Shown: positions 19,977-31,517, counted from the first letter of the stretch. The stretch: 64,000 bases of DNA from Ureibacillus sp. FSL W7-1570 (GCF_038593265.1 NZ_CP151979.1:186001-250000); one strand, 5' to 3'. The notes: generated by a model from the sequence alone, not told the origin. Made by a program: numbers and translations.

Positions 19977-20013
19977 AAATCGCCATCCGATGGAACGTCG
20001 GGGCGATTTTTGC
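19977..20013 (+). terminator. Intrinsic terminator after rasP
   Basis: AAATCGCC and GGCGATTTTT flank a ~17-nt interior that can form extra pairs. The following 160 nt hold a possible extended -10 (TGC-TATTCT) before the proS-like gene. No T-box specifier or antiterminator element is seen there, although many aminoacyl-tRNA synthetase genes in this phylum have one. Confidence 0.75.
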
Positions 20014-20173
20014 TTTTTCATCATCAAATTTTAATATTGGATGCATCATTGCAAGATTTATTGATAAGTGAATCAATACAGTAAATAAATATCAAAAAAA
20101 TGTATATACTCAACACTTTAATGGGTATGCTATTCTATTAAAAAAGATAGAAACTGATAAAGGTGGAGCACTT

Positions 20174-21874
20174 ATGAAGCAAAGTGTAACGTTGATCCCA
20201 ACGATGCGGGAAGTGCCACAAAATGTTCATACGAAATCTTGTCAAATGTTGCTGCGTGCAGGATACATACGTCAACATTCAAAAGGCACCTATTCCTATT
20301 TGCCATTGGCGAAGAGGGTATTAAAAAAGATTGAAACAATCATCCGGGAAGAAATGGAGAATAAGGAAGCGATTGAAATTGAATTGCCTTCCATCCAATC
20401 GGTTGATTTGTGGAAGCAGTCAGGGAGACTGCATTTTTTCGATGAAGAATTGATACATTTCCAAGATCGGAACAAACAGGAATTTGTCATCGGACAAAGT
20501 ATGGATGTAATGACTTCCATTGTGCGGGATGAAATAAAAACCTATAAAAAATTGCCGATCACCTTTTACCAATTGCAGAAAAGAATTCGGAGAGAAAAGG
20601 AATTGCGCTTTGATTTATTCCATGCGCAAGAGCCTTTAATGTTGGAAGCTTATTCTTTCCACGACAGCGACGAAAGTTTAAATCACACGGTTGAAGAAAT
20701 GATTGGAACATTTGAACGGATTTTTTCTTATTTGGGATTAAATATTCAAATGGTGGAAGCGGATCCGGGGCCTTTCGGAAATGAATCTTACGAGTTTGTC
20801 ATTTTCTCGGATATCGGACAAGAAATCATTGCTTGTTCAGATCAATCGAATTATGCCGTCAATGCGGAAATCGCAAAAGTATCTACCGAATATGAACGCT
20901 CCACTGAAGAAATGAAGCCGCTTGAAAAGTTGGCTACGCCGAATGTCCAGACGATTCAGGAATTATGTGATGTTTTGCAAGTGGAACCAAGTCAATGCAT
21001 AAAATCACTTGTATTAAACGTCGACGGGGATATCACCGTTGCTTTAGTCCGCGGAGACCACCAGCTGAATTTAAGGAAAATAGCCAAAGTTTTGAATACA
21101 ACGAATGTACAATTTGCCGGTGAAGAAGAAATCAAAAAACACATAGGCTGCTCCAAAGGATCAATCGGCCCGTTAAAACTGCCTATCGATATCAAAGTGA
21201 TCGCGGATAATGGAATCAAATCCGTTGTAAACGCTGTCACTGGCGCCAATGAAGACGGCTATCATTATATCAATGTGAATCCGGATCGTGACTTTGCCAT
21301 CAATCTGTACGAAGATATCCGATTTATCGAAGAGGGAGACCCTTCCCCTGATGGACAAGGAAGCATTCAGTTGAAGAAGGGGATTAAGCTCGGCCGTATA
21401 ATGAAATTAGGAAATCGGTATATGGAAAATATGCAGGCAACCATCGCCGGCGATGAGGGGAAACAAATTCCATTGCAAATGGCAAGTTACGAACTGGAAT
21501 TGACCCGGATTTTTGCCGCACTGGCGGAACAATGCCAGGATGATAGAGGATTTATATGGCCGAAACATCTGTCACCTTATGATTTGCATCTGATGGCGAT
21601 CAATGTTAATGATGAAGCACAATTGAACCTTGTAGAGCAGCTGTACAATATTTTAACCACTTACCGATATGATGTTTTATACGATGACCGGGACGAACGG
21701 GCAGGTGCAAAGTTTGCGGACAGCGATTTGATTGGTTTGCCGATACGGATCACCATTGGGAATAAGGCGTTAACAGGAATGGTGGAAGTAAAAAATCGGA
21801 AAACGGGCGAAACAATCGAATGCGTAAAAGAAGAGTTAATCGACCGTTTAAATGAATTTTTTCGAACACAATAA
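20174..21874 (+). CDS. Prolyl-tRNA synthetase-like protein with degenerate catalytic motifs
   Basis: 566 aa, collinear with bacterial ProRS and in the normal proS position (rasP-proS-polC). The N-terminus (SVTLIPTMREVP, LLRAGYIRQ), the INS editing domain with its conserved Lys region (CIKSL, residues 275-279) and GPLKLP (332-337), and the C-terminal anticodon-binding domain (DDRDERAGAKFADSDLIGLP) are well kept. The class II core is not. The family's THEE is SMDV (109-112); motif 2 RPRFG is replaced by ELRFD; the usual HEF is YEF (206-208); motif 3 GCYGIGVSR is ASYELELTR (437-445). Motif comparisons are from memory of the family. It is probably not a working ProRS; editing in trans or a regulatory role is possible. 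Confidence 0.85.
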   Translation: MKQSVTLIPTMREVPQNVHTKSCQMLLRAGYIRQHSKGTYSYLPLAKRVLKKIETIIREEMENKEAIEIELPSIQSVDLWKQSGRLHFFDEELIHFQDRNKQEFVIGQSMDVMTSIVRDEIKTYKKLPITFYQLQKRIRREKELRFDLFHAQEPLMLEAYSFHDSDESLNHTVEEMIGTFERIFSYLGLNIQMVEADPGPFGNESYEFVIFSDIGQEIIACSDQSNYAVNAEIAKVSTEYERSTEEMKPLEKLATPNVQTIQELCDVLQVEPSQCIKSLVLNVDGDITVALVRGDHQLNLRKIAKVLNTTNVQFAGEEEIKKHIGCSKGSIGPLKLPIDIKVIADNGIKSVVNAVTGANEDGYHYINVNPDRDFAINLYEDIRFIEEGDPSPDGQGSIQLKKGIKLGRIMKLGNRYMENMQATIAGDEGKQIPLQMASYELELTRIFAALAEQCQDDRGFIWPKHLSPYDLHLMAINVNDEAQLNLVEQLYNILTTYRYDVLYDDRDERAGAKFADSDLIGLPIRITIGNKALTGMVEVKNRKTGETIECVKEELIDRLNEFFRTQ

Positions 21875-21927
21875 ATCCAAACAGTCTTGAAAAAATAGTG
21901 TATACTTAATAGATGGCAGTTAAAATA

Positions 21928-22000
21928 GAATTCGCTCTTCTATAGACGAGACGCCTCACCGTCTTGCCTGATAGAGTTTTGCGAATTCTTTTCATTTTTT
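21928..22000 (+). promoter_or_regulatory. Long hairpin in the polC leader
   Basis: GAATTCGC (21928-21935) pairs with GCGAATTC (21981-21988). Inside, TTCTAT/ATAGAG (one wobble) and AGACG/CGTCT extend the structure to a ~60-nt hairpin, followed at once by TTTTCATTTTTT. It may be the proS-like gene's terminator or a leader attenuator for polC, whose SD begins 25 nt later. TATACT at 21901 might be a -10 but lacks a good -35. Confidence 0.65.
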
Positions 22001-22040
22001 ATTCCATCAAGGCATTTTTCAATTAAAGGTGGTGAGTTGG

Positions 22041-25000
22041 ATGGAAAACTCAAAAGCGAGAGAGCGTTTATTGACGCTTTTATCCCAACTGAAACTGACG
22101 GAAGATATTTACATGTCTTTCTTTGAACATGGTGAACTGAACCGATTGACGGTTCATAAGAAAAAGAGAATTTGGAATTTCTCATTGAAGCTGAAAAATA
22201 TTTTACCTTTTCAAGTGTACCAACTATTCTCTTCCCGATTAAAGGAAGAATTTCAACATATTGCTCAAACGGAAATTTCGATACAGACGGAAAATCCGCA
22301 AGTAACAGATGATCTCATTTCCGATTATTGGATGACCGTCGTTGAACGCATCGACGCTTCTCCGCCTGTAAAGAAACGTCTCTCATGTCAATTGCCAACC
22401 TGGACGGGAAGCAAAATGGTTCTTTCCTGCATCTCTGAAATGGAGCAATTGACATTAAAATCGAAGTACCGGGAAATTATTTCGGAAACTTATGCTTGTT
22501 TTGGATTTCCAGCAATTCCAGTGGATTTCAAATTAGTTGAAGCATCGGAGGAAGAAAAGCTGGAGCAGGAAAAATTAATGGAACAGCGCAGGTTGGAAGA
22601 AGAAGAACTGGCCAGACAAGCCATTATAGATTTCCAAAACAGGGAAAAAGAAAAGAAAGAATCTTCGTCTTCCAACGGGCATGCTGAAGAAGGTCCGGTA
22701 CAAATCGGCTCAATCATTCACGATACTGAAATTATGGATATCAAATCGATCGTTGAAGAAGAACGCCGCATCGTCATTGAGGGACATATTTTTGCTGTGG
22801 AAGTAAAAGAGTTAAAAAGCGGCCGTTCCCTTTTGGAAATCAAAATGACCGACTATACGGACTCCATCCTCGTGAAAATGTTTTCCCGCAACAATGATGA
22901 TGCCGAGAAGATGGCCCGCCTGAAAAAGGGCATGTGGGTAAGGGTCAGAGGATCAGTGCAAAATGATACGTTTGTCCGTGAATTGGTCGTGATTGCAAAT
23001 GATATCAATGAAATTCATAAAGAGCCGAGAAAAGACACGGCACCTGAAGGCGAAAAACGGGTGGAATTGCATTTACATACACCAATGAGCCAGATGGATG
23101 CAGTGACACCGGTGGACCGCATTGTGGAACAGGCCGCAAAGTGGGGGCATTCCGCCGTGGCAATTACGGATCATGCTGTCGTCCAAGCCTATCCGGAAGC
23201 CTATGCCGCCGGAAAAAAATATGGCATAAAAATCATTTACGGTTTGGAAGCCAACTTGGTGGATGACGGTGTTCCGATTGCTTATGAAGAACGGCATATC
23301 AAACTGGATGATGCCACTTTCGTTGTATTTGACGTGGAAACAACCGGATTATCCACTGCCTATGATGTGATTATTGAGCTCGCGGCGGTCAAAATACGCG
23401 ACGGCAAAGTGATTGATAAATTCGAACGCTTTGCCAATCCGCACCGGCCGCTTACAGAAAAAATCATCGAATTGACGAATATTACGGATGACATGTTAAA
23501 GGACGCACCGGAAGTGGATGATGTGATCCGTGAATTCCATGAATTTATCGGAGATGCCATTGTGGTTGCCCACAACGCGTCCTTCGATATGGGATTTTTG
23601 TATGCAGCGTACGAAAAAGCGGGCATTACAGGGGTGAAACATCCGGTCATCGATACGTTGGAATTGTCCCGCTTATTAAATCCGACACTCAAAAATCATC
23701 GTTTGAATACATTGTGTAAAAAATACGGCATCGAACTTGTACAGCACCACCGCGCAATCTATGATACGGAAGCAACGGGCTACTTGCTGTTGCAATTATT
23801 GAAAGAAGCCAAAGAAAAAGGAATCGAATACCATGACGATTTTAATAAATTCATGGGCGGAGAAGACTCCTATAAACAATCCCGGCCTTATCACTGTACA
23901 ATTTTAGTGGTGGATAATGCCGGATTAAAAAACTTGTTCAAATTGGTGTCCATTTCCCACACTCAAACATTTTACCGGGTTCCCCGCATCCGCCGTTCCG
24001 ATTTGATGAAACATCGGGAGGGGCTGATTATCGGATCCGGCTGCAGCAACGGGGAATTGTTCGAGACGATGATGAACAAATCTCCGGAAGAAGCGGAAGC
24101 GGTGGCTGAATTCTATGATTATATTGAAGTTCATCCAAAAGCCGTCTATTCCCAATTGATTGACAGTGGAACAATCCATGATGAATGGCATTTGGAAGAC
24201 ATTATCCGCAAACTTGTGAAGCTCGGCAAAAAAATGGATAAGCCGGTGGTGGCGACCGGGAACGTCCATTATTTAAATGAACATGATGCCATTTACCGGA
24301 AGATTTTGGTGGCTTCCCAGGGAGGGGCAAATCCATTAAACCGCTATCCATTGCCGAAAGTGCATTTCCGTACAACGGATGAAATGATCGAAGAATTCGC
24401 CTTTTTGGGAGAGGAAGTGGCGAAGGAAATCGTTGTGACCAACTCCCAAAAAATTGCCGATATGATCGGCGATGTGAAACCGATCAAAGATAAATTGTAC
24501 ACGCCAATCATTGAAGGGTCCGATGAAGAAATTAAACGCTTGACCTATGAAATGGCGCATAAAATTTACGGCGAAAAGCTGCCGGAAATCGTGGAAAAAC
24601 GGCTAGAAAAAGAATTGAACTCGATTTTGGGACACGGGTTTGGGGTGGTTTATTTAATTTCCGCAAAACTCGTGAAGAAGTCCTTGGAGGATGGATATTT
24701 GGTCGGCTCACGGGGTTCCGTCGGTTCATCCCTTGTCGCGACGATGATGGAAATTACGGAAGTCAACCCGCTGCCGCCTCATTACATCTGCCCGAACTGC
24801 CACTATTCCGAATTCTTTACGGATGGTTCGGTCGGTTCAGGATTTGACTTGCCGAACAAGGATTGCCCTGAGTGCGGTACGCCTTTGAACAAGGACGGAC
24901 AGGATATTCCATTCGAAACGTTCCTTGGATTCAACGGGGATAAAGTTCCGGATATTGACTTGAACTTCTCCGGGGAATACCAGGCGCGGGCCCACAACTA

Positions 25001-26369
25001 TACGAAAGTCTTGTTCGGGGAAGATAAAGTCTACCGCGCGGGAACAATTGGTACCGTTGCGGAAAAAACCGCTTACGGCTTCGTAAAAGGTTATGCGAAT
25101 GACAATAATATCAATTTCCGTTCGGCGGAAATTGACCGTTTAGTGCAAGGCTGCACCGGTGTCAAACGGACGACCGGCCAGCATCCGGGCGGTATTCTTG
25201 TTGTTCCTGATTATATGGATATTTACGACTTCACTCCGGTGCAATATCCTGCCGATGCCCAGGATGCGGAATGGCGTACGACCCATTTCGACTTCCATTC
25301 AATCCACGACAACATTTTGAAATTGGATATTCTGGGACATGATGATCCGACAATGATCCGCATGCTGCAAGATTTGACGGGCATCGATCCTAAAACGATT
25401 CCACCGGATGACCCTGATGTCATGGCCATCTTCACAGGAACGGAATCTTTGGGCGTGACGCCTGAACAAATTTTATGCAATACGGGAACTTTAGGTATTC
25501 CGGAATTTGGAACGAAATTTGTCCGTCAAATGTTGGAGGACACAAAACCGAAAACCTTCTCTGAGTTGTTAAAAATTTCAGGCCTATCCCATGGTACGGA
25601 TGTATGGCTTGGAAATGCCAGCGAATTAATCGCAAATAATGTATGTTCCTTCTCAGAAGTCATCGGTTGTCGTGACGACATCATGGTGTACTTAATTTAT
25701 AAAGGATTGGATCCTTCGCTCGCTTTCAAAACGATGGAGTCGGTCCGTAAAGGGAAAGGCTTGACGGAAGATATGGAAAAAGCGATGAGGGAACATGATG
25801 TGCCTGACTGGTATATTGAATCATGCAAAAAAATCAAGTACATGTTCCCGAAAGCCCACGCAGCCGCCTATGTATTAATGGCTGTCCGCGTGGCATACTT
25901 TAAAGTCCATTTCCCTCTTGCCTATTATTGCGCTTATTTCTCCGTGCGTGCCGAAGACTTTGACTTGCCGGCGATGATAAAAGGGGCCAGAGCGATCCGC
26001 ACGAGAGTCGAAGAAATTAACGCAAAAGGCTTGGATGCAACGAAAAAAGAAAAAGATTTATTGACCGTTCTTGAAATAGCCCTTGAAATGTGCGAAAGAG
26101 GCATGAGCTTCAAAAATGTGGATTTGTACAAATCGAAAGCCACAGAATTCGTCATTGAAGGGAATTCCCTCATTCCGCCTTTCAATGCGATCCCTGGTTT
26201 GGGGGAAAGTGTGGCGAAACAAATTGTGGCGGCAAGGGAAGAAAGGGAGTTTTTATCGAAAGAAGATTTGCAAACACGGGGCCGCGTTTCCAAATCTTTG
26301 ATTGAATACATGGAGCAATTGGGCGTGTTGGAAGGTCTGCCTGATGAAAATCAGCTGTCTTTATTCTAA
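22041..26369 (+). CDS. polC: DNA polymerase III PolC-type alpha subunit
   Basis: Replicative polymerase with built-in 3'-5' proofreading. The ATG at 22041 follows AAAGGTGGTG; 1442 aa, typical. Domain order: N-terminal domain, OB fold, PHP domain ([30 protein letters not shown]) with an inserted DnaQ-type exonuclease ([29 protein letters not shown]), then the palm/fingers. A zinc-binding element (CPNC…CPEC) is present, as are the catalytic acidic residues in PDIDLNFSG and [12 protein letters not shown]. All key residues are there, in contrast to the gene before it. Confidence 0.98.
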   Translation: MENSKARERLLTLLSQLKLTEDIYMSFFEHGELNRLTVHKKKRIWNFSLKLKNILPFQVYQLFSSRLKEEFQHIAQTEISIQTENPQVTDDLISDYWMTVVERIDASPPVKKRLSCQLPTWTGSKMVLSCISEMEQLTLKSKYREIISETYACFGFPAIPVDFKLVEASEEEKLEQEKLMEQRRLEEEELARQAIIDFQNREKEKKESSSSNGHAEEGPVQIGSIIHDTEIMDIKSIVEEERRIVIEGHIFAVEVKELKSGRSLLEIKMTDYTDSILVKMFSRNNDDAEKMARLKKGMWVRVRGSVQNDTFVRELVVIANDINEIHKEPRKDTAPEGEKRVELHLHTPMSQMDAVTPVDRIVEQAAKWGHSAVAITDHAVVQAYPEAYAAGKKYGIKIIYGLEANLVDDGVPIAYEERHIKLDDATFVVFDVETTGLSTAYDVIIELAAVKIRDGKVIDKFERFANPHRPLTEKIIELTNITDDMLKDAPEVDDVIREFHEFIGDAIVVAHNASFDMGFLYAAYEKAGITGVKHPVIDTLELSRLLNPTLKNHRLNTLCKKYGIELVQHHRAIYDTEATGYLLLQLLKEAKEKGIEYHDDFNKFMGGEDSYKQSRPYHCTILVVDNAGLKNLFKLVSISHTQTFYRVPRIRRSDLMKHREGLIIGSGCSNGELFETMMNKSPEEAEAVAEFYDYIEVHPKAVYSQLIDSGTIHDEWHLEDIIRKLVKLGKKMDKPVVATGNVHYLNEHDAIYRKILVASQGGANPLNRYPLPKVHFRTTDEMIEEFAFLGEEVAKEIVVTNSQKIADMIGDVKPIKDKLYTPIIEGSDEEIKRLTYEMAHKIYGEKLPEIVEKRLEKELNSILGHGFGVVYLISAKLVKKSLEDGYLVGSRGSVGSSLVATMMEITEVNPLPPHYICPNCHYSEFFTDGSVGSGFDLPNKDCPECGTPLNKDGQDIPFETFLGFNGDKVPDIDLNFSGEYQARAHNYTKVLFGEDKVYRAGTIGTVAEKTAYGFVKGYANDNNINFRSAEIDRLVQGCTGVKRTTGQHPGGILVVPDYMDIYDFTPVQYPADAQDAEWRTTHFDFHSIHDNILKLDILGHDDPTMIRMLQDLTGIDPKTIPPDDPDVMAIFTGTESLGVTPEQILCNTGTLGIPEFGTKFVRQMLEDTKPKTFSELLKISGLSHGTDVWLGNASELIANNVCSFSEVIGCRDDIMVYLIYKGLDPSLAFKTMESVRKGKGLTEDMEKAMREHDVPDWYIESCKKIKYMFPKAHAAAYVLMAVRVAYFKVHFPLAYYCAYFSVRAEDFDLPAMIKGARAIRTRVEEINAKGLDATKKEKDLLTVLEIALEMCERGMSFKNVDLYKSKATEFVIEGNSLIPPFNAIPGLGESVAKQIVAAREEREFLSKEDLQTRGRVSKSLIEYMEQLGVLEGLPDENQLSLF

Positions 26370-26429
26370 ATCCTTTTGCTTGGAATGATTTTGCATCCGT
26401 CAAAGATGTGGTGGCACAGTTTCTCATAT

Positions 26430-26458
26430 TTGCATTTCTTAAGAAATTGTGCTATTGT
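26430..26458 (+). promoter_or_regulatory. Sigma-A-type promoter of the rimP-nusA-infB operon
   Basis: -35 TTGCAT (26430-26435), 17-nt spacer, -10 TATTGT (26453-26458), followed by a ~190-nt leader. Confidence 0.7.
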
Positions 26459-26469
26459 TAAATCAATAA

Positions 26470-26654
26470 TTTGTTGATAGTCTTGCAGCAAAAGAGTGGG
26501 GTTTCCCGCTCTTTTCTATTGTTTGTTTGAATTGAGTCTAGGTGCAGCTCTCCACCAGGAGGGTAGCGATTGCTTTGTACACGGAATGCGAATTTCACCA
26601 TGATTGGTGGAATTTCTGTTTTTAGTCTAGGAAACAGGACGTTGGGAGGATTTT
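26470..26654 (+). promoter_or_regulatory. rimP-nusA leader with attenuator-like hairpins
   Basis: Two hairpins lie between the promoter and rimP. The first is AAAGAGTGGG-GTTT-CCCGCTCTTTT (26491-26515). The second is GAATTTCACC-ATGATT-GGTGGAATTTC (26590-26616) followed by TGTTTTTA, terminator-like but with weak pairs and an interrupted U-tract. In B. subtilis NusA autoregulates this operon through a NusA-dependent terminator before rimP; this leader has the features expected for the same control. The link is inference. Confidence 0.6.
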
Positions 26655-27134
26655 ATGAGCAAAATTACTTCTACAGTAGAACAGCTGGTCACACCGATCT
26701 TAGAGGAATTGAATCTTGAATTAGTGGATATTGAGTTTGTGAAAGAGGGACGCGCTTGGTTCCTCCGTGTATATATCGATACTCCTCAAGGTGGAATTGA
26801 TATTGACCAATGTGCACTTGTCAGCGAGCGATTGAGTGCCTTGTTGGATGAAAAGGACCCTATAGAACAAAACTATTATTTAGAAGTTTCCTCTCCTGGT
26901 GCGGAACGCCCATTGAAGAAAGAATCCGATTTTGAGAAAGCCATTGGCAAATACGTATATATCAAAACGTATGAGCCGATTGAAGGCATGAAAGAGTTCT
27001 ATGGTTACTTGAAATCCAACAGCGAAGATAGCCTGGAAATTGAAGTTCGCATAAAAACACGCAATGTTCTTATAAAAATCGGAAAAGAAAAGATTGCCAA
27101 AGCTCGCCTGGCAATCGATTTTTCATCAAATTAA
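26655..27134 (+). CDS. rimP: Ribosome maturation factor RimP
   Basis: 30S subunit assembly factor that binds near uS12. 159 aa, normal length. Conserved N-terminal region [20 protein letters not shown] and [17 protein letters not shown], then [17 protein letters not shown], the best-known family motif. It is the first gene of the nusA operon; GGGAGG precedes the ATG. Confidence 0.96.
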   Translation: MSKITSTVEQLVTPILEELNLELVDIEFVKEGRAWFLRVYIDTPQGGIDIDQCALVSERLSALLDEKDPIEQNYYLEVSSPGAERPLKKESDFEKAIGKYVYIKTYEPIEGMKEFYGYLKSNSEDSLEIEVRIKTRNVLIKIGKEKIAKARLAIDFSSN

Positions 27135-27153
27135 TTAGGAGTGAAATGAAAAG

Positions 27154-28314
27154 ATGAGCAGTGAATTACTAGATGCTTTAAATGCTCTGGAACAGCAAAA
27201 AGGCATTTCAAGGGAAATATTGGTGGAAGCGATCGAAGCTGCACTGGTTACCGCATATAAACGCAACTTCAATCAAGCGCAAAATGTACGTGTTGATTTT
27301 AATCAAGAAACAGGAGAAATCAAAGTTTTCTCAAGAAAAGAAGTTGTGGAGGAAGTGGAAGATCCACGCCTGCAAATTTCATTGGAAGAGGCCAGAAAAA
27401 TCAACAGTGTTTATGAACCTGGCGATATTGTTGAACAAGAAGTGACTCCCCGCAACTTCGGACGGATTGCTGCGCAAACGGCAAAACAAGTTGTGACCCA
27501 ACGCGTACGTGAAGCGGAAAGAAGCGTCATTTATGAGGAATTTGTCGATCGCACAGATGATATCGTCAATGGAATCATTGAGCGGAGAGATGCGCGAAAT
27601 ATCTATATCAATCTTGGAAAAGTGGAAGCCGCTTTGCCTTTAAATGAACAAATTCCAGGGGAAGAGTACAAACCACAACAACGCATTCGCGTCTACATTA
27701 CAAAAGTGGAAAAAACGACTCGCGGACCGCAAATCATCGTTTCCCGCACACATCCAGGGTTGCTTCGAAGATTGTTTGAAATGGAAGTGCCGGAAATTTA
27801 TGAAGGAATTGTGGAGATAAAATCCATCGCCCGTGAAGCCGGGGATCGTTCCAAAATCTCAGTTTACGCGCACGATCCGGAAGTGGATGCCGTTGGTGCA
27901 TGTGTTGGTACGAAAGGGGCACGGGTACAAGCGATCGTCAATGAATTAAATGGCGAGAAAATTGATATTGTGGAATGGTCAGAAGATCCGGTAGTCTTTG
28001 TTGCCAATGCATTGAGTCCATCCAAAGTGTTGGATGTCATTGTGAATGAAGAAGAGAAATCCACAACTGTCATCGTTCCGGATTATCAGCTTTCATTAGC
28101 GATTGGTAAACGGGGACAAAACGCGCGACTTGCAGCAAAATTGACAGGCTGGAAAATTGATATTAAAAGTGAATCCGATGCTCGGGAATTAGGAATTTAC
28201 CCGAATGAAAACAGTCCTTTCATCGAAATCGAAAGCGACAATCAGGAAGAAGAACCTTCTTTTGATCCAATTGATTACGACCTATATCAAGATGTCGATG
28301 GTGATGAAGAATAA
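27154..28314 (+). CDS. nusA: Transcription termination/antitermination factor NusA
   Basis: RNA polymerase-binding elongation factor. 386 aa, a little longer than B. subtilis NusA because of an acidic C-terminal tail ([19 protein letters not shown]…GDEE). Domains in order: N-terminal RNAP-binding domain, S1 ([14 protein letters not shown] lies just after it), KH1 ([19 protein letters not shown]) and KH2 ([19 protein letters not shown]). No extra acidic-repeat domains are present, as usual in Bacillota. Confidence 0.97.
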   Translation: MSSELLDALNALEQQKGISREILVEAIEAALVTAYKRNFNQAQNVRVDFNQETGEIKVFSRKEVVEEVEDPRLQISLEEARKINSVYEPGDIVEQEVTPRNFGRIAAQTAKQVVTQRVREAERSVIYEEFVDRTDDIVNGIIERRDARNIYINLGKVEAALPLNEQIPGEEYKPQQRIRVYITKVEKTTRGPQIIVSRTHPGLLRRLFEMEVPEIYEGIVEIKSIAREAGDRSKISVYAHDPEVDAVGACVGTKGARVQAIVNELNGEKIDIVEWSEDPVVFVANALSPSKVLDVIVNEEEKSTTVIVPDYQLSLAIGKRGQNARLAAKLTGWKIDIKSESDARELGIYPNENSPFIEIESDNQEEEPSFDPIDYDLYQDVDGDEE

Positions 28315-28380
28315 TAAGTTGGAATATTCCAGATAACACGAAAAATGGAATGCGTTGAGCTGATAGGGAAGGTGATATAC

Positions 28381-28668
28381 GTGCCAACGAAAAGAAAAGT
28401 TCCATTACGCCGCTGTGTTGTAACAGGTGAAATGTTTCCAAAAAAAGAATTGCTTCGCGTTGTCCGCTCCAAAGACGGTGAAGTATCAGTGGATCCGACT
28501 GGAAAAAAGTCCGGTCGTGGCGCATATATTTCCAAATCTGAAGAAGCGGTGGAAAAAGCCCGCAGCAAAAAGATTTTAGAACGCCATTTAGAAGTGAAAA
28601 TACCGGATGAAATTTACGATGAGCTAATACGGCTTATTCGCAGGGAGCAGCTTTTCAAAAATGAATAA
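28381..28668 (+). CDS. rnpM: RNase P modulator RnpM (YlxR)
   Basis: YlxR-family RNA-binding protein; in B. subtilis it binds the RNase P RNA and modulates the enzyme. The GTG at 28381, 7-8 nt after AAGGTG, gives 95 aa beginning MPTKRKVPLRRCVVTGEMFP. RRCVVTG and SGRGAYIS are the family motifs. The frame is open further upstream to 28345 but that start lacks an SD. It overlaps ylxQ by 8 nt. Confidence 0.93.
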   Translation: MPTKRKVPLRRCVVTGEMFPKKELLRVVRSKDGEVSVDPTGKKSGRGAYISKSEEAVEKARSKKILERHLEVKIPDEIYDELIRLIRREQLFKNE

Positions 28669-28969
28669 AGAAAAGATTTTGCAGCTTCTGGGATTGGCGA
28701 CGAGAGCGCGGAAAGTCGTTACCGGTGAAGAATTGGTGATCAAAGAAATTCAAAAGGGCAATGCGAAGTTAGTCATTCTTTCTTCGGATGCATCCCAAAA
28801 TTCAAGAAAAAAAATTCAAGATAAATGTACGCATTACAACGTTGAATTCCATTCGTTCAGCGATCGTTATGAGCTGGGACATGCGATTGGCAAAGAAAAA
28901 CGGGTAGTGATTGCCATTACCGACCAGGGATTTGCCAAAAAGCTGTCCAGTCTGCTCAACGAAAATTAA
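28661..28969 (+). CDS. ylxQ: L7Ae-family K-turn RNA-binding protein YlxQ
   Basis: 102 aa, L7Ae/L30e fold. Family stretches are [33 protein letters not shown] and [20 protein letters not shown]. In Bacillus, YlxQ is a paralogue of YbxF, and both bind kink-turn RNA. It lies between rnpM and infB as in most Bacillales. Confidence 0.93.
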   Translation: MNKEKILQLLGLATRARKVVTGEELVIKEIQKGNAKLVILSSDASQNSRKKIQDKCTHYNVEFHSFSDRYELGHAIGKEKRVVIAITDQGFAKKLSSLLNEN

Positions 28970-28983
28970 TCGGGGGTGAGCTA

Positions 28984-31185
28984 ATGACCAAATTGAGAGT
29001 TCATGAATATGCCAAAAAAGTGAATCGACCAAGTAAAGAAGTCATTGAAGAATTAAAAAAATTAAATATAAATGTTTCGAATCATATGTCTACGCTTGAC
29101 GGAGAAGCGGTTGCGAAACTGGATGCGGTTTTTAACAAAAATGCGAATGAAGCGCCTGCCAAAAAAAATGGCGGACAACAACATAAATCAAAACAGCCGC
29201 AAAACAAAGATGCAAAGAAACATGAACATCCTGCAAAACCAAAAGAAGATCAGGATGAAGTGCAAGTTTCCTTTGAAAAAATTAAGCGAAATAAAGTTGC
29301 CAAAGATCAAGAACCGGTTCAACAACAGGCTAAACATAAAGGAAACCAAAAGAAAAAGCCTGGCATTCATGGCGGAAAACGCCGTCAACCGAAACAACAA
29401 CAGCCGCAGCAACCGGTTCAAAAAGAGCTTCCAGAAAAAATCACTTTCTACGAATCTTTAACGGTGGCGGAACTGGCGAAAAAATTAAACCGTGAACCTT
29501 CCGAAATCATCAAAAAGCTCTTTATGCTTGGTGTGATGGCGACAATCAACCAATCTCTTGACAAAGATGCCATCGAATTGGTTTGTGCGGATTATGGCGT
29601 GGAAGTCGAAGAAGAAATTCGCATTGATAAGACGGATTTAAATGTTTACTTTGAAGAAGAAGATCCGGAAGATGCATTGGTGGAACGTCCACCTGTCGTA
29701 ACCATCATGGGTCACGTCGATCACGGGAAAACGACAACCTTGGATGCCATCCGCCATACGAGAGTGACAGAAGCGGAAGCTGGAGGTATAACGCAGCATA
29801 TCGGTGCATACCAAGTAGATATTAATGGAAAGAAAATCACTTTCCTTGATACACCAGGGCACGAAGCGTTCACAACAATGCGCGCAAGAGGTGCGCAAGT
29901 TACCGACATCGTTGTCATCGTTGTTGCGGCAGATGACGGTGTCATGCCTCAGACAGTGGAGGCGATCAACCATGCCAAAGCCGCAAATGTGCCAATCATT
30001 GTCGCAGTCAACAAAATCGACAAACCAACAGCAAATCCGGACCGCGTCATGCAGGAATTGACGGAATATGGTCTAGTTCCGGAAGACTGGGGCGGCGATA
30101 CAATCTTTGTTCCAATCTCAGCCTTGAAAGGTGAAGGAATCGACCAATTGTTGGAAATGATCCTGCTTGTTGCGGAAGTTTCTGAATTGAAAGCAAATCC
30201 TAACCGCCGGGCAATTGGTACGGTCATTGAAGCCCGCCTGGATAAAGGCCGCGGTTCTGTAGCCACATTGTTGGTTCAAAATGGTACGTTGCGCATCGGC
30301 GATCCGATCGTTGTCGGTAATACATTTGGCCGCGTTCGTGCAATGGTGAATGATTTGGGACGCCGCGTAAAAGAAGCTACGCCTGCAACGCCTGTTGAAA
30401 TCACAGGATTGCACGAAGTACCTCAAGCGGGAGATAAATTCGTTGTATTCGAAGATGAAAAAACGGCCCGTGAAATCGGGGAAGCCCGTGCACAAATGGC
30501 GCTTCAGGCAAGCCGTGCCCAAAAATCACGCATCACTTTGGATAACTTGTTTGAACAAATGTCCCAAGGCGATATCAAAGAATTGAATTTGATCATCAAA
30601 GCGGACGTGCAAGGATCTGTGGAAGCTTTGGCTTCTTCATTTATGAAAATCAATGTGGAAGGTGTAAATGTTAAAATCATCCACACTGGCGTAGGTGCGA
30701 TTACAGAGTCTGACATCAGCCTTGCTGCGGCGTCCAATGCCATCGTCATCGGCTTCAACGTCCGTCCAGACGTCAACGCAAAACGTGCCGCAGAACAAGA
30801 AGGCGTGGAAATCCGCCTGCACCGCATCATCTACAAAGCGATCGAAGAAATTGAAGCAGCCATGAAAGGTTTGCTTGATCCGGAATATGAAGAAAAAATC
30901 ATCGGTCAAGCGGAAGTTCGTCAAACAATTAAAATTTCAAAAGTGGGTACAATTGCAGGTTCATACGTTACAGACGGCAAAGTGACACGCGATGCCGGTG
31001 TACGTGTCATCCGAAATGGAATTGTGATTTACGAAGGGGAACTTGCATCGCTAAAACGCTTCAAAGATGATGTCAAAGAAGTCATGAGAGGCTTCGAGTG
31101 CGGTATGCAAATCAAAAACTTCAACGATATCAAAGAGGGCGACATCATCGAAGCCTTCGTTATGGAAGAAATTGAGCGCAAATGA
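28984..31185 (+). CDS. infB: Translation initiation factor IF-2
   Basis: GTPase that places initiator tRNA on the 30S subunit and joins the subunits. 733 aa. Two IF2N-type modules are visible (residues ~1-50 and [19 protein letters not shown]), separated by a Lys/Gln-rich linker. The G domain has [35 protein letters not shown] and VNKIDKP. Domains II-IV follow to the C-terminus. The start follows GGGGGTGAG, and the end overlaps ylxP by 4 nt. Confidence 0.98.
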   Translation: MTKLRVHEYAKKVNRPSKEVIEELKKLNINVSNHMSTLDGEAVAKLDAVFNKNANEAPAKKNGGQQHKSKQPQNKDAKKHEHPAKPKEDQDEVQVSFEKIKRNKVAKDQEPVQQQAKHKGNQKKKPGIHGGKRRQPKQQQPQQPVQKELPEKITFYESLTVAELAKKLNREPSEIIKKLFMLGVMATINQSLDKDAIELVCADYGVEVEEEIRIDKTDLNVYFEEEDPEDALVERPPVVTIMGHVDHGKTTTLDAIRHTRVTEAEAGGITQHIGAYQVDINGKKITFLDTPGHEAFTTMRARGAQVTDIVVIVVAADDGVMPQTVEAINHAKAANVPIIVAVNKIDKPTANPDRVMQELTEYGLVPEDWGGDTIFVPISALKGEGIDQLLEMILLVAEVSELKANPNRRAIGTVIEARLDKGRGSVATLLVQNGTLRIGDPIVVGNTFGRVRAMVNDLGRRVKEATPATPVEITGLHEVPQAGDKFVVFEDEKTAREIGEARAQMALQASRAQKSRITLDNLFEQMSQGDIKELNLIIKADVQGSVEALASSFMKINVEGVNVKIIHTGVGAITESDISLAAASNAIVIGFNVRPDVNAKRAAEQEGVEIRLHRIIYKAIEEIEAAMKGLLDPEYEEKIIGQAEVRQTIKISKVGTIAGSYVTDGKVTRDAGVRVIRNGIVIYEGELASLKRFKDDVKEVMRGFECGMQIKNFNDIKEGDIIEAFVMEEIERK

Positions 31186-31460
31186 TCGTGTATTTGGAAG
31201 CGGAATTCATCATTCCGGACGCTCATTCTTTGAAGGAAAAGCGTGCAGTTCTCCAGCGAATGATCACGAGAGCAAAGCAAAAATTTAATGTATCGGTTGC
31301 AGAAATCGATCATCAGGATGTATGGCAACGGACAAAAATTGCTGTCGTGGCCGTTGCTTCATCCCGTTCTGCAGCTGAGCGGGAAATAGACCAAGTGCTC
31401 CATTTTCTGCAATCGAATCCATCTTGGGAGCTGTTGGAGTTTTCCCGCGAGTATTTGTAA
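31182..31460 (+). CDS. ylxP: DUF503 protein YlxP
   Basis: 92 aa, single DUF503 domain: [20 protein letters not shown] at the start and [20 protein letters not shown] in the middle. It overlaps the infB stop by 4 nt and precedes rbfA, the conserved order in Bacillales. The family is associated with ribosome-biogenesis gene clusters but its role is not settled. Confidence 0.9.
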   Translation: MIVYLEAEFIIPDAHSLKEKRAVLQRMITRAKQKFNVSVAEIDHQDVWQRTKIAVVAVASSRSAAEREIDQVLHFLQSNPSWELLEFSREYL

Positions 31461-31517
31461 TATGTATGGATAATTTTTAGGATTCCAACAACAATAACAT
31501 TAATATCATGAAGTCAA

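Noticed and set aside
20019-20173. T-box leader before the proS-like gene
   Set aside because: No AGGGTGGNACCGCG-like antiterminator sequence or matching terminator was found directly before the gene.
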